Assembly: GCA_963731745.1 (NCBI GenBank)
Contig: CAVSWT010000010.1
Span: 186,001 to 250,000 of the forward strand
Reading direction: 5' to 3'
DNA: 64,000 bases
Origin: CAVSWT01 sp963731745
Lineage (GTDB): Bacteria; Bacteroidota; Ignavibacteria; Ignavibacteriales; Ignavibacteriaceae
Notes under the pieces: model-generated
Seen by the model: the letters and a program-made list of their open reading frames with translations, nothing else
Databases searched by the model: none
What the model was told of the DNA's origin: nothing
Made by a program: the position numbers and the translations under genes
Part shown: in pieces, positions 1 through 9,803 of the stretch
How the letters are laid out: the number at the start of each line of letters is the position of its first letter
Numbering within the stretch: the first letter of the stretch is position 1

Positions 1-2037
1 ACGTTTTATTTAAAGAAGAAATATTATCCGCTTCTTTCCGGCAGCACTCCCATTGTAAACGATGCAAATCAAATTACAGATTATGGGTTCAACTTTTCTC
101 CGGTTTATTACAAAATAGGCGAAAAGGAATTTTTGTATTTTGCCGCAAACAGGGATGGCTATGCTTCCCTTTACAGAATTGAACTAAACAAAAAAAACAG
201 ATACGATGATGTTGACCCTGAATTAGTTTTAAGAGGCGAAAAATCAGAAGAGCTTGAATCTTTTCACCTGTTTGATGCAGCGATAGATATTAATAAAAAT
301 GGACTTTTAGCTTTTGTAACTCGTTCGGGTAAAACCGATGCAATTCATTTTTTCTCAATTAAAGAAGATGAAATAATTAAAGATTTTCAGGAAGATGACA
401 TCATCAGCATCTCATCTCCTAAATTTTCATCCGATGGAAATAAAGTTGTTTTTTCTGCTGTTGATGAAAAAGGATTTAGAGATATTTTTCTTTTGGATGT
501 TGAAAATGATCATCTTAATAGATTAACAAATGATTACTATAATGATTTGGATCCTTCTTTTGGAATTACTGACGATAAAATTATATTTTCCTCTGACCGT
601 ACTTCCGGAAAAATAAAACAAAAACAAAATATATTTTCTCTTGATTTAAGTACACATCAAATCAATTACATTACTTACTTCGATTGTAATAATCACACTC
701 CTATTATCTCTCCCGATAAAAAGTATCTTTATTATACTTCAGACTTTGATAAAGTAAGGAATGTGTGGAGAATAAAAATTGACAATGGAATGTATGAGCA
801 TAAAGCTGAAAAAATTACAAGCTATTTAACAAATATTTATAATCCGACATTCAGCAACGACTCCACTTTAAATTTTGCCGGATTTGAAAATTACTCCTTT
901 AATATTTATCAGTATGATTTAACTAAAGCAAATCCTGATTCAGATTTTACAGTTAAGATTGATTTCGATTCCGCGTACGGCAGCTGGGAAGTGAAAACTT
1001 ATTTTTCTGAAAAGAAAACTCAAAAATTAAAATATGAAAGACAATATGCTCTTGACTACGCAGCCGGTCAAGTTTCAACCGCGTATGATCCGGTTTATGG
1101 TACTCGTGGAGGTGCGATTTTATCATTAAGCGATTTATTAAGTGATGATAATTTTTTCTTTTTAATTTACAATACTGCAGAAGTTCAAAGTGATTTTTTG
1201 AAAAGTTTTAATGTCGCTATTCAAAGAGCTGACTTAAGCAAAAGAACTAATTTTGGATATGGTGTTTTCCATTTTAGTGGAAGAAGATATGATATTAGAG
1301 AATCCGATGAATATTTTTTTGAAAGAAGTTTCGGGGGAAATTTCCTTCTTGATTTTCCTCTATCAAAATTTCATCGCATTGAAGCGGGAGTAACGATTGC
1401 TAATTCGGATAAACAAGTAATTCAAGGAGTTATTGAAAGAAAAGCTTTGCTGCTTAGCAATTCAATTTCTTATGTTATGGATAATTCTTTGTGGGGCCCG
1501 ACAGGCCCATTGGACGGTACTAGAGCTAGATTGTTATTTGGTTACACCGGCGATATAAAATACAGCAATGTAAATTACTTTTCTGTCATTGCAGATTTAC
1601 GACACTATTTCCGCCTAAGTCTAAGGTCGGCTTTTGCTGTTCGTGCATCGATATTTTATAATCAAGGTAAAGAAGCGCGAAGATATTTTATGGGAGGGAG
1701 CTGGGATTTACGAGGCTGGCCAAGATGGTCAATTCGTGGTGAAAAGTTATGGATTTCATCCATGGAATTCAGATTCCCCTTAATCGATCAGATAAGTATT
1801 CGATTTCCGTTTTTTGGTCTAGGTTTTTTCGGAATTAGAGGTGCGGCGTTTTTTGATGCCGGAGGAGCATGGGATAAGCAATATAGAAGCACACTTGGTA
1901 GTGTTGGCGGCGGCTTTAGAATGAATCTATTCGGTGCTATCGTTCTTAGATATGATATCGGGAAAAAGATAGAAAATAATTTTAAACAATTTCAGCCAGG
2001 ACTATTTTACCAATTTTTCTTTGGGTGGGATTTCTGA
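1..2037 (+). CDS. TolB-like (PD40) propeller fused to Omp85-type outer-membrane barrel, 5'-partial
   Basis: The reading frame is open from base 1, so the gene begins upstream of the window; 678 residues are visible, and the TTG at 133 is internal. The first ~300 residues carry repeated WD40-like/PD40 blades (for example SSPKFSSDGNKVVFSA and IISPDKKYLYYTSD), as in TolB. The last ~300 residues look like a surface-antigen/Omp85 barrel: GPTGPLDGTRARLLFG, then GGSWDLRGWPRW resembling the Omp85 VRGY/LRG motif, and an aromatic C-terminus FFFGWDF typical of outer-membrane barrels. Known for the families: TolB propellers bind partners in the periplasm and Omp85 barrels insert or translocate proteins. 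Inferred role: outer-membrane protein with a periplasmic propeller; substrate unknown. It overlaps the next gene by 13 bases, suggesting translational coupling. Confidence 0.85.
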   Translation, partial: TFYLKKKYYPLLSGSTPIVNDANQITDYGFNFSPVYYKIGEKEFLYFAANRDGYASLYRIELNKKNRYDDVDPELVLRGEKSEELESFHLFDAAIDINKNGLLAFVTRSGKTDAIHFFSIKEDEIIKDFQEDDIISISSPKFSSDGNKVVFSAVDEKGFRDIFLLDVENDHLNRLTNDYYNDLDPSFGITDDKIIFSSDRTSGKIKQKQNIFSLDLSTHQINYITYFDCNNHTPIISPDKKYLYYTSDFDKVRNVWRIKIDNGMYEHKAEKITSYLTNIYNPTFSNDSTLNFAGFENYSFNIYQYDLTKANPDSDFTVKIDFDSAYGSWEVKTYFSEKKTQKLKYERQYALDYAAGQVSTAYDPVYGTRGGAILSLSDLLSDDNFFFLIYNTAEVQSDFLKSFNVAIQRADLSKRTNFGYGVFHFSGRRYDIRESDEYFFERSFGGNFLLDFPLSKFHRIEAGVTIANSDKQVIQGVIERKALLLSNSISYVMDNSLWGPTGPLDGTRARLLFGYTGDIKYSNVNYFSVIADLRHYFRLSLRSAFAVRASIFYNQGKEARRYFMGGSWDLRGWPRWSIRGEKLWISSMEFRFPLIDQISIRFPFFGLGFFGIRGAAFFDAGGAWDKQYRSTLGSVGGGFRMNLFGAIVLRYDIGKKIENNFKQFQPGLFYQFFFGWDF

Positions 2038-3197
2038 AAACAATAAAACTTAAAATATTATCTGTTTCATTTCAACTAATATTAGCAGTTGGTTCCATTT
2101 TAATGGGCTGCTCAACATCAAAAATTCAATTCGATGTTAAGCAGGACAAAAATCCGTATGTAATGTACGGAGAAATTCCATCACGGAATTTTTATGTCGC
2201 ATCTGAATTTAGTGATTCATTAATAAAAAAATGGGATAATGATATAAACGGAACATTCGCATATTCTTCCGTTAGTATTTATAATAATTTAGTGTTTGCA
2301 AATGATCTTTCCGGCAGAGTTTATTGTTTCAACATTGATAATGGAAAGGAAGCCGGACATTTAAAATTCGGTGCTGGAGTTTTTACCACTCCTATTATTA
2401 ATAATTTTACTGTAATTGCAGCTTCTGCAGAACGAAAAGATAACGAATCGATTTTACAGTATTATGATTACAAGCAAGGGAAATTATTAAAACAGGCAAC
2501 AATTCCTGGCCGTGTCATTTCGGAAATAATTAAGGTTAGTGATGGAATAATATTCAACACCGATCAGGGCACTGTTTACAAATATAATTTTAATGCATTC
2601 CAGGAGTGGAAATGTGAAACGAAAAAAAATACTCATTCATCTCCAGCTTTAAAAGATAACCTTATCGTATTTGGAAATGATGATGGAGAAATTACAGCTG
2701 TTGATGCCGAAAAGGGTAAATTAAAATATCGGGTTAAAATTGGCAAACCCTTTTTATCTTCTCCGACTATAATTAATGATGTGATTTATATAGGCAATGA
2801 TGACGGAAAATTATATGCACTTAATCTTTCGACCGGAAAAATTCTTTGGTCATATCAAACCGGCGGAAGAATAATTATGACGCCCGCGAGTGATGGTGAA
2901 AATATTTTTATCGGCAATCTAAAAGGAGACTTATATTCTATCAATATAAAATCTCACCAATTGAATTGGAAAAGTAATTACGATGGTGCATTTAATTTAA
3001 CTCCGCTGGTTTCTGAAAATTTAATTTTACAGCCTGGATTAGACAAAAATTTATTATTTGTTAAAAAAGACAATGGAGAAATTATCAAAACTATGTCGTT
3101 TGATGGGCGCGTTAGACTTACTCCAGTTTATTTTAAAAATACTTTATTTATTGGTTATGATAATGGAATATTGGAAGCATATGAATTTCAAAAATAA
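2025..3197 (+). CDS. PQQ-like beta-propeller lipoprotein (BamB-like)
   Basis: 390 residues from a GTG start that overlaps the preceding barrel gene; no ATG fits because the lipobox lies close behind. The N-terminus has a hydrophobic segment ending in LMGC, a lipoprotein signal with the acylated Cys near residue 29. The rest is a series of PQQ/quinoprotein-like blades, best seen in YIGNDDGKLYALNLSTGKI followed by LWSYQTGG. Such propellers act as scaffolds (BamB is the lipoprotein partner of the BamA machine) or as enzymes; no PQQ-ligand set is evident, so a scaffold role is more likely. Sitting directly after an Omp85-type barrel gene, it is plausibly its lipoprotein partner. The exact start is uncertain. 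Confidence 0.82.
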   Translation: MGFLKTIKLKILSVSFQLILAVGSILMGCSTSKIQFDVKQDKNPYVMYGEIPSRNFYVASEFSDSLIKKWDNDINGTFAYSSVSIYNNLVFANDLSGRVYCFNIDNGKEAGHLKFGAGVFTTPIINNFTVIAASAERKDNESILQYYDYKQGKLLKQATIPGRVISEIIKVSDGIIFNTDQGTVYKYNFNAFQEWKCETKKNTHSSPALKDNLIVFGNDDGEITAVDAEKGKLKYRVKIGKPFLSSPTIINDVIYIGNDDGKLYALNLSTGKILWSYQTGGRIIMTPASDGENIFIGNLKGDLYSINIKSHQLNWKSNYDGAFNLTPLVSENLILQPGLDKNLLFVKKDNGEIIKTMSFDGRVRLTPVYFKNTLFIGYDNGILEAYEFQK

Positions 3198-3913
3198 TTT
3201 AATTGTGATTTGTATTTTATTGTCTATTAATAATTATGCTTTTGCACAAGATTGCAAAGCTGCTGTTTCAATTAAAACAGATTACGACAGTTCATTAATA
3301 TATCTAAATAATAATTTTATTGGGAAGGGAAATGTTTCAGTTGAAGAACCAGCTGGTGTTTACTTACTTAAAATAACTAAGAGCTTAATGCAGTGGAATG
3401 CGAGATACTATTTTTGATACATTAAAAATAAAAGACTGTAATGATATTTCCCTAAATTATAATTTTAAGCAATCTCTTCTTTTACAGACCGATCCAGAAG
3501 ATGCTAACGTATATAAAGATGAAAAATTAATTGGCCACACTCCTTTAAAATTAACTTTGAAAAATCAAAACCTATTGTTGAAAAAAAATGGATTTGAAGA
3601 CAAAAAAATTTCCTCAGAAGAATTAATCAACGGAAAACCCATCTCTTTAGTTCAACTGGATAATAGCAAAAATAAAACTAGTTTTTTTGATGGAACTGAA
3701 TTTAAGCTTCTATTGGGGAGCTTGGTTGTATTAGGTGGAACCACAGCTTACTATAAATTAAAAGCGGATGATAAATTCCAGGAATACCAATTCACCGGTA
3801 ATGGGGAATTTTTAGATCAAACAAGAAAATATGATTTGATAAGCGGAATCACTTTTGGGCTTGTTCAAATTAATTTTGGTATTTTAGTTTATTATTTTTT
3901 GTTTGATAAATAA
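3181..3913 (+). pseudogene. PEGA-domain envelope protein, split by an apparent frameshift
   Basis: Two overlapping frames together make one protein. The first part begins at ATG 3181 (overlapping the end of the propeller gene) with a signal peptide ending ...NNYAFAQ, continues through a PEGA-like stretch (SSLIYLNNNFIGKGN) and stops at 3417. The second part (3398-3913, next frame) carries another PEGA-like unit (TDPEDANVYKDEKLIGHTP) and a C-terminal segment with two hydrophobic stretches (LLLGSLVVLGGTTAYY and FGLVQINFGILVYYFLF). The frame must change between about 3389 and 3415, as a one-base gain or a two-base loss. PEGA domains are small beta-sheet modules of surface or periplasmic proteins. 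Whether this is a real null, a sequencing error or recoding cannot be decided from the sequence; no slippery heptamer is obvious. Confidence 0.7.
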
Positions 3914-3941
3914 AAATTATTTTCATCTCTAAATAAATCTG

Positions 3942-4796
3942 ATGCACACAATTTTAGAAATTATAAATTTATCAACTGAATTTTTATCTAAAAAAGAAGT
4001 TGAATCTCCACGTATAAATGCTGAATTGCTTTTAGCTCATGTGCTGAAATGTAAGCGTTTGGATTTGTATTTAAAATTTGACCAGCCTTTGAAAGAAGAC
4101 GAACTTAATATTTATCGTGAATTTTTGAAGCGGAGAGGAAAGAGAGAACCTTTACAGTATATAGTTGGCAATGTTGAATTTTATGGTTTGGAATTTATTG
4201 TTAATCCGTCAGTATTGATTCCCAGGCCTGAAACAGAAATATTAGTTGAAACTGTAATAGAAAATTCTAACAAGGAATTGCACCTAAAAATATTGGATAT
4301 TGGCACAGGCAGCGGAAATATAGCGATCAGTATTTCTAAAAATTTAATAAATGCAACAGTCTGGGGGATTGATACAAGTGATGAAGCATTGAAAGTTGCG
4401 GAAGAAAATTCAATAAATAATTCAGTTGATGAAAGAACATCTTTTGCAAAAAAAAACATACTTAATGGATTTCAATTTGATGAGAAAGAATTTGATATCA
4501 TAGTATCAAACCCGCCTTACATTTCAAAAAATGATTATCAAAAATTAATGCCTGAACTAAAAAATTTTGAACCAAGTATTTCTCTAACCGATGACAACGA
4601 TGGTTTAACTTTTTACAGAGAAATTAGTATGAAGGCAAAAAGTATCCTAAAAACCGGAGGAAGAATTTACTTTGAAGTCGGTAAAGATCAGTATAAAGAT
4701 GTTAGTAGTATTCTGTCAGAAAATAATTTCGTAAATATTAAAGTTAAAACTGATTATTCAAATATTGAGAGAGTTGTTTATGGAGAAATGATATGA
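3942..4796 (+). CDS. prmC: Release factor glutamine N5-methyltransferase PrmC (HemK)
   Basis: 284 residues, the usual PrmC length. The N-terminal helical domain (about residues 1-75) recognises the release factor; the Rossmann methyltransferase domain follows with the SAM-binding motif LDIGTGSGNIAISI near residue 120 and the diagnostic catalytic motif SNPPYIS near residue 185. PrmC methylates the Gln of the GGQ motif in RF1/RF2, which raises termination efficiency in the cytoplasm. The stop overlaps the next start (ATGA), so it is co-translated with the D-aminoacyl-tRNA deacylase, another translation-quality gene. The family assignment is secure from the NPPY motif and two-domain layout. Confidence 0.95.
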   Translation: MHTILEIINLSTEFLSKKEVESPRINAELLLAHVLKCKRLDLYLKFDQPLKEDELNIYREFLKRRGKREPLQYIVGNVEFYGLEFIVNPSVLIPRPETEILVETVIENSNKELHLKILDIGTGSGNIAISISKNLINATVWGIDTSDEALKVAEENSINNSVDERTSFAKKNILNGFQFDEKEFDIIVSNPPYISKNDYQKLMPELKNFEPSISLTDDNDGLTFYREISMKAKSILKTGGRIYFEVGKDQYKDVSSILSENNFVNIKVKTDYSNIERVVYGEMI

Positions 4797-5242
4797 GGGT
4801 AGTTGTGCAGAGAGTTTCTGAAGCCGGAGTTTATATCCCGGAAAAAAATTACAAAGCAGAAATCAATCATGGATTTGTAATATTATTGGGAATCAAATCC
4901 GGAGATAATGAAAATGATGTAAAATTTCTAGCTGAAAAATGCGCCAATTTAAGAGTGTTCGAAGATGAAAATGAAAAAATGAATTTATCTTTGAAAGATG
5001 TTGATGGTGAAGTTTTATTGGTTTCACAATTTACATTATACGGTAATGCACAAAAAGGTAATCGTCCAAGTTTTACCGATTCAGCTAAGCCGGATGAGGC
5101 GATTCCACTTTACGAAAAATTTATTTCTCATTTAAAAAATCTTCTCGGCGACTCTAAAATTAAAACCGGAATTTTTGGTGAAATGATGAAAGTAAAAATA
5201 ATTAATGAAGGGCCCGTTACAATTATTATCGATTCCAAATAA
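4793..5242 (+). CDS. dtd: D-aminoacyl-tRNA deacylase
   Basis: 149 residues, the standard Dtd size. It hydrolyses D-amino acids (and Gly from mischarged tRNA-Ala) off tRNA. Visible hallmarks are the N-terminal MRVVVQRVSEAGV, the active-site motif SQFTLYGNAQKGNRPSF around residues 80-96, and the C-terminal GPVT (Gly-cisPro-type loop) near residue 141. It starts inside the stop codon of prmC, indicating translational coupling. There is nothing unusual in length or motifs. Confidence 0.96.
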   Translation: MRVVVQRVSEAGVYIPEKNYKAEINHGFVILLGIKSGDNENDVKFLAEKCANLRVFEDENEKMNLSLKDVDGEVLLVSQFTLYGNAQKGNRPSFTDSAKPDEAIPLYEKFISHLKNLLGDSKIKTGIFGEMMKVKIINEGPVTIIIDSK

Positions 5243-5300
5243 ATGAGGTTTATTCGGCTAATATTATTTTTCTTTGATTTATAAATAATGAATTAAAATA

Positions 5301-6206
5301 ATGAATCCTGTGTTAATGATTTTTATTGATGGTGTTGGAATCGGAAAGGAAGATTCTAACTTTAATCCTTTCTTTAAGTATCATTTTAAATTCATTGAAA
5401 ATATTTTTAAAAAAATTCCTTCAGTTCAAAATCAATTTATTCAACATGACAATTATTTTTTATTTCCTACTGATGCAAGATTAGGTGTAGAGGGATTACC
5501 ACAAAGCGGGACCGGACAAACATCAATATTTTGCGGCGTTAATGCGCCTAAGATTGTCGGAAAGCATTTTGGACCTTATCCTTATTCAACTTTAATTCCA
5601 GTCATCAAAGAAAAAAATATTTTTAAATATTATTTAGATAAAGGAGAAAAAACTTTTTTTGCTAATGCTTATCCAAAAGTTTTTTTTGATTATTTGAGAT
5701 CAGGCAAATCACGTTTAAGCGCTACTTCATTAAGCTGCAAGCTGAGCGGAATGCGGTTAAATACTGCTACAGATGTAAAGAGGGGAAATGCACTCACCGC
5801 GGAAATTACCGGAGAGAGATGGAATAAAAAATTAGGATATAATTTATCAGAATTATCGCCGCAAACAGCAGCTCAAAGATTATTAAGAATTGCATCCAAA
5901 AATTCTTTTACTTTATATGAATATTATTTAACTGATCATTTAGGCCACGGCCGTGACGCAACAGACTTTGAAAAAACAATTCTTACTTTTGACGAATTTC
6001 TGTATGCCGTTTTATTGAAATTAAATCAAAAAGAAATGACATTAATCATCTGCTCAGATCATGGTAATTTGGAAGACTTATCAATTAAAACGCATACTTT
6101 GAATCCAGCGTTAACTATAACGGCAGGGAAGCATGCAAAAATTCTTTCTGAAAAAATTAAGGATATCTCACAAATAAAACCTGCAATAATCAGATACTGT
6201 AAATGA
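5301..6206 (+). CDS. Alkaline-phosphatase-superfamily metalloenzyme (phosphopentomutase/iPGM-like)
   Basis: 301 residues. The metal-binding pattern of the alkaline phosphatase/phosphomutase superfamily is visible: an N-terminal Asp in MIFIDGVGIG, a likely catalytic Ser/Thr region GLPQSGTGQTSIFCG near residue 70, DHLGHGRD near 215, SDHGN near 250 and a final His in KTHT. The chain is much shorter than independent phosphoglycerate mutase (~510) or phosphopentomutase (~390), so the lid/cap domain is reduced. The substrate is unknown; phosphatase or phosphomutase activity is the family expectation. It ends overlapping the ComEC start (ATGA), so the two are likely in one operon, though no functional link is evident. 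Confidence 0.8.
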   Translation: MNPVLMIFIDGVGIGKEDSNFNPFFKYHFKFIENIFKKIPSVQNQFIQHDNYFLFPTDARLGVEGLPQSGTGQTSIFCGVNAPKIVGKHFGPYPYSTLIPVIKEKNIFKYYLDKGEKTFFANAYPKVFFDYLRSGKSRLSATSLSCKLSGMRLNTATDVKRGNALTAEITGERWNKKLGYNLSELSPQTAAQRLLRIASKNSFTLYEYYLTDHLGHGRDATDFEKTILTFDEFLYAVLLKLNQKEMTLIICSDHGNLEDLSIKTHTLNPALTITAGKHAKILSEKIKDISQIKPAIIRYCK

Positions 6207-8602
6207 AAAACTATCCGGTTATAAAATTTACAAGTTTATTTATCGCAGGCATACTGCTGCATCAGTTTGTCCATATCGGGAATTATATTTTTTTTATTGC
6301 TGTTGGAATTCTTCTACTTTTGATTTTAATCAATAGTACACTTAAAATTACAAACCTAAAATCTGCAACTTTAATTTTCACTTTTATTTCAATTCTGCTT
6401 TTAGGTAATTATTTGGCTGAGATAAATAGAAATGAAGTTCAGCTGCTTCCAAATAATCTTTATAAACAAAAAAATATGGAAGTATTCGGGACTATTAAAA
6501 AATTAGAATTACCGAGAAGCTACGAAACAAGATTTATTTTAGATGTTGACTCGTTCAAAGTCTCTAATGCAACTATTAATATGAATTTGATTTTACTCGT
6601 AAGAGTTAGAGATGAGAGAATTATAAAATTGGATTCGTTATTTAATATGCTTAAGCCCGGTTATAAAATTTCTGTTTCCGGCACATATGTAAAAGGAGGT
6701 GAAACAAGAAATCCCGGCGAATTTGATTATAACCATTATCTAAATTCTATAGGCATCAGCGGTTTATTTAATACATATAACGTAGATGATCTTAAAGTCT
6801 ATCAGAAAAATATTTATCCGTTTGCAAACTTTGTAAATAACGTTAGAAAATATCTCAACCGGCAAATTATAAAACTTCATAGTGCACAGACGGTTTCACT
6901 TTTAAGAGGTTTGCTTTTAGCTGATAGAAGTGGAATCGATTACGCTGTTAGAATTGAATTTGTGAATTCGGGTGTGATACATGTGTTAGCTGTTTCGGGG
7001 CTTCATACCGGTTTTATTATTTTAGTATTCCTAATTTTCTTCGGCCGATTTAATATTTTTATAAAATCTTTTTTAACGATTGTTGGTTTAATATTTTTTA
7101 TGGTAATAACCGGAATGCCGCCTTCAGTATTCCGGGCATCCATTATGGCGATTGTTTTTATTGCAGCATTGCTGACAAACCGTTCCACAAATTTATTTAA
7201 TGCACTTGCAATTGCCGCACTAATACTTCTGATCATCAAACCTTCTGATCTTTTTAATCCAGGTTTTCAACTTTCTTTCTCCGCAGTATTTGCAATCGCT
7301 GCCATCTTTCCATTAATTCAAACGAAAATCAATTCATTAAATATTCAAAATAAATTTTTAAGATATATTCTGCTTTTCTGTGCAGTGTCTCTAAGTGCGC
7401 AAATCGGAACGTTACCTTTTACAATCTACTATTTTGGAAAATTATCTGTTATTGCTTTGCTTGCAAATTTAATTGTCATACCAGTTATTGGAGTGATTGT
7501 AGGACTAGCTATTTTTACGTTAGTACTTAATGCTTTGCTGCCTTCCGTCGCTCTTTATTACGCTGCTGTGAATGATTTATTTACTGATTTTTTATTTTGG
7601 TTTGTTGGAATTGTCGGCAATCTGGATTATTCCTTTGTAAGAATTAGAAATTTCTCAATCTTTGACGGAATAATTTTTTATGTATTCTTCACGGCACTAA
7701 TTTATTATTTGGTCATGTTCAAACATTCATTTGCTAAATTAGTTTTATTCATTTTAATTTCAGCAAATATTTTGTTGTATGCATCAATTGACGATAAAAA
7801 TTTTTTCAGAAAAAATGAATTAAATGTTTTGGTGATTGATGTTGGACAGGGTGATGCAATTTTGATTAGATTTCCAAACGGCGAAACAGCTTTAGTTGAT
7901 GCTGGAAACACAGACTATTATTTTGATAACGGTGAAAGAGTTATTCTGCCGTTATTGGATTATCTTGATATTCCAATAATTGATTATGGTTTTGTATCTC
8001 ATGTTGATGCCGATCATTATGGCGGTTTTATTTCATTAATTCACGAAGGAAAAATAAAACAGATTTATAAACCGCCGCTCGATTCTTCTTTCTATAAAGA
8101 TATTCGTTTCGAAAAATATTTAGAGCAAATGAATGTTCCTTGTTATCATTATAAAAATAGTGAAATGAAAATTGGTAATGTTAATATTTACACCTTGAAT
8201 GATTACAATGATGAAAATTATTCGGATCGTACTTCAAATAACATGAGCGGAGTTTTAAAATTTGTTTATGGTAAAACGAGTTTTCTCTTTACAGGTGATA
8301 CTGAAGCTCCAGCGGAAAAGTATTACGTGAAGCGTTATGATAATTTCTTAAATGTAGATGTCTTGAAAGTAGGACACCATGGCAGCATTTCAAGCTCGTC
8401 GCCGGATTTTTTACTTAAAACTAAACCAAAAATAAGTTTGGTTTCTGCAGGAATACAAAATAAATTTGGACATCCATCATCAATTGTTATGAATAGGTTA
8501 AGAATCGTCAAATCAAAAATTTATAGAACAGATATAGAAGGCGCAATTTATTTAACTTCTGACGGCGATTCTGTTAAGGTTGTAAATTGGAAAGATGATT
8601 AA
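6203..8602 (+). CDS. comEC: ComEC/Rec2-family DNA uptake channel protein
   Basis: 799 residues with the full ComEC architecture: an N-terminal membrane pair and an OB-like DUF4131 region (residues ~1-190), a multi-helix Competence channel domain (residues ~220-530, with AVSGLHTGFIILVFLIF at its start), and a C-terminal metallo-beta-lactamase-like domain from about residue 540. The latter shows IDVGQGDAILI, the metal-binding motif HVDADHYGG and GHHGS, so the nuclease-like domain appears to have its metal ligands. ComEC moves single-stranded DNA across the inner membrane during natural transformation. It is coupled to the upstream metalloenzyme by a 4-base overlap. Other competence genes are not in the window. 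Confidence 0.93.
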   Translation: MKNYPVIKFTSLFIAGILLHQFVHIGNYIFFIAVGILLLLILINSTLKITNLKSATLIFTFISILLLGNYLAEINRNEVQLLPNNLYKQKNMEVFGTIKKLELPRSYETRFILDVDSFKVSNATINMNLILLVRVRDERIIKLDSLFNMLKPGYKISVSGTYVKGGETRNPGEFDYNHYLNSIGISGLFNTYNVDDLKVYQKNIYPFANFVNNVRKYLNRQIIKLHSAQTVSLLRGLLLADRSGIDYAVRIEFVNSGVIHVLAVSGLHTGFIILVFLIFFGRFNIFIKSFLTIVGLIFFMVITGMPPSVFRASIMAIVFIAALLTNRSTNLFNALAIAALILLIIKPSDLFNPGFQLSFSAVFAIAAIFPLIQTKINSLNIQNKFLRYILLFCAVSLSAQIGTLPFTIYYFGKLSVIALLANLIVIPVIGVIVGLAIFTLVLNALLPSVALYYAAVNDLFTDFLFWFVGIVGNLDYSFVRIRNFSIFDGIIFYVFFTALIYYLVMFKHSFAKLVLFILISANILLYASIDDKNFFRKNELNVLVIDVGQGDAILIRFPNGETALVDAGNTDYYFDNGERVILPLLDYLDIPIIDYGFVSHVDADHYGGFISLIHEGKIKQIYKPPLDSSFYKDIRFEKYLEQMNVPCYHYKNSEMKIGNVNIYTLNDYNDENYSDRTSNNMSGVLKFVYGKTSFLFTGDTEAPAEKYYVKRYDNFLNVDVLKVGHHGSISSSSPDFLLKTKPKISLVSAGIQNKFGHPSSIVMNRLRIVKSKIYRTDIEGAIYLTSDGDSVKVVNWKDD

Positions 8603-8642
8603 AAAATGATTATTTGTTCAATTAAATTAGTTTGAGGAATAT

Positions 8643-9788
8643 TTGATATTAAAAAATAAAAGAACTTGTATTGGTATTCTTGGCGGCGGACAGTTAGCAC
8701 GAATGTCTGCTTATCAAGCTTATAAATTAGGATTTGATATTGCCATCTTAGAAAAGCATAAAAATTCTCCCGCCGGGCAATTAACTAAAAATGAATTTGT
8801 AGGCTGGGTTGATGATAAAAAAATATTAAAGAAATTTTCCGAAAGCAGTGACATCGTAACTCTTGAAAATGAATTTGTAGATTATAAACAACTCGAATTT
8901 ATAGAAAAGCTTGGCAAAAAAGTTTTGCCTTCTTCAAAAACAATTTCTTTAATCCAGGATAAGCTGATACAAAAACAAACGTTAAAAAAAAATAAAATTC
9001 CTGTCGCTAATTTTATCGAAATTAAGGACGGCACAACTTATAAAAAAGCCGCAAAAAGTTTAGGAGAAAAATTCATTTTAAAATCAAGAAAAATGGGATA
9101 CGATGGTTACGGTAATTATAAAGTGGAAAATGAAAAAGATTATTTAGATGGAATTAAAAAATTATCATCACGTCACAGCAGCTTACTTGCAGAGGAATTA
9201 ATACACTTTAAAATGGAACTTGCAATAATGGTTGCGAGGTCAAAGCATGAAATAAAAACTTATCCTGTTGTACAGACAATTCAAAAGAATCATATTTGTC
9301 ATACAGTAATTGCACCGGCACAAGTTAATGAAACAATAAAAAAAATAACCACTGATATTGCAATAAAATCTGTTGAAGCCGTAAAAGGATTTGGCATTTT
9401 CGGCGTCGAATTATTTTTAACTTCAAACAATAAAATATTAGTTAATGAAATGGCACCTCGGCCGCATAATTCAGGGCATTACACTATTGAAGCGTGTACA
9501 ACTTCGCAATTTGAAAATCATATTCGTTCGGTTTTAAATTTACCTTTAGGTTCTACAAAAATGGTAAAGCCTTACGCTGTGATGATAAATCTTTTAGGTA
9601 AAAAAGAAGGCGAGGGAGTAGTTGATAATTATGCTGAATCATTGGCAAATGAAAATATTCACCTTCATATTTACGGTAAAGATAAATCTCGACTTGGAAG
9701 AAAAATGGGACATATTACTATTTTGGGTGAAAATCTAAAATCAATTTTGAATCAAGCAAAAAAGATTGAACAAATTGTTTCCATATAA
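8643..9788 (+). CDS. purK: 5-(carboxyamino)imidazole ribonucleotide synthase PurK
   Basis: 381 residues from a TTG start placed just after a GAGGAAT ribosome-binding site. ATP-grasp enzyme that carboxylates AIR with ATP and bicarbonate to N5-CAIR in purine synthesis. The N-terminal GILGGGQLARMSAYQAYKLG is the PurK pre-ATP-grasp signature; the central FILKSRKMGYDGYGNYKV is the ATP-binding loop, and NEMAPRPHNSGHYTIEAC near residue 270 carries the metal-binding residues. It is followed after 15 bases by purE, whose enzyme uses its product, so the two form a transcriptional pair. Confidence 0.97.
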   Translation: MILKNKRTCIGILGGGQLARMSAYQAYKLGFDIAILEKHKNSPAGQLTKNEFVGWVDDKKILKKFSESSDIVTLENEFVDYKQLEFIEKLGKKVLPSSKTISLIQDKLIQKQTLKKNKIPVANFIEIKDGTTYKKAAKSLGEKFILKSRKMGYDGYGNYKVENEKDYLDGIKKLSSRHSSLLAEELIHFKMELAIMVARSKHEIKTYPVVQTIQKNHICHTVIAPAQVNETIKKITTDIAIKSVEAVKGFGIFGVELFLTSNNKILVNEMAPRPHNSGHYTIEACTTSQFENHIRSVLNLPLGSTKMVKPYAVMINLLGKKEGEGVVDNYAESLANENIHLHIYGKDKSRLGRKMGHITILGENLKSILNQAKKIEQIVSI

Positions 9789-9803
9789 AATTTAGGAATA
9801 AGA

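Noticed and set aside
3058..3180. Upstream extension of the PEGA frame inside the propeller gene
   Set aside because: It overlaps conserved propeller coding sequence; the signal peptide begins at ATG 3181.
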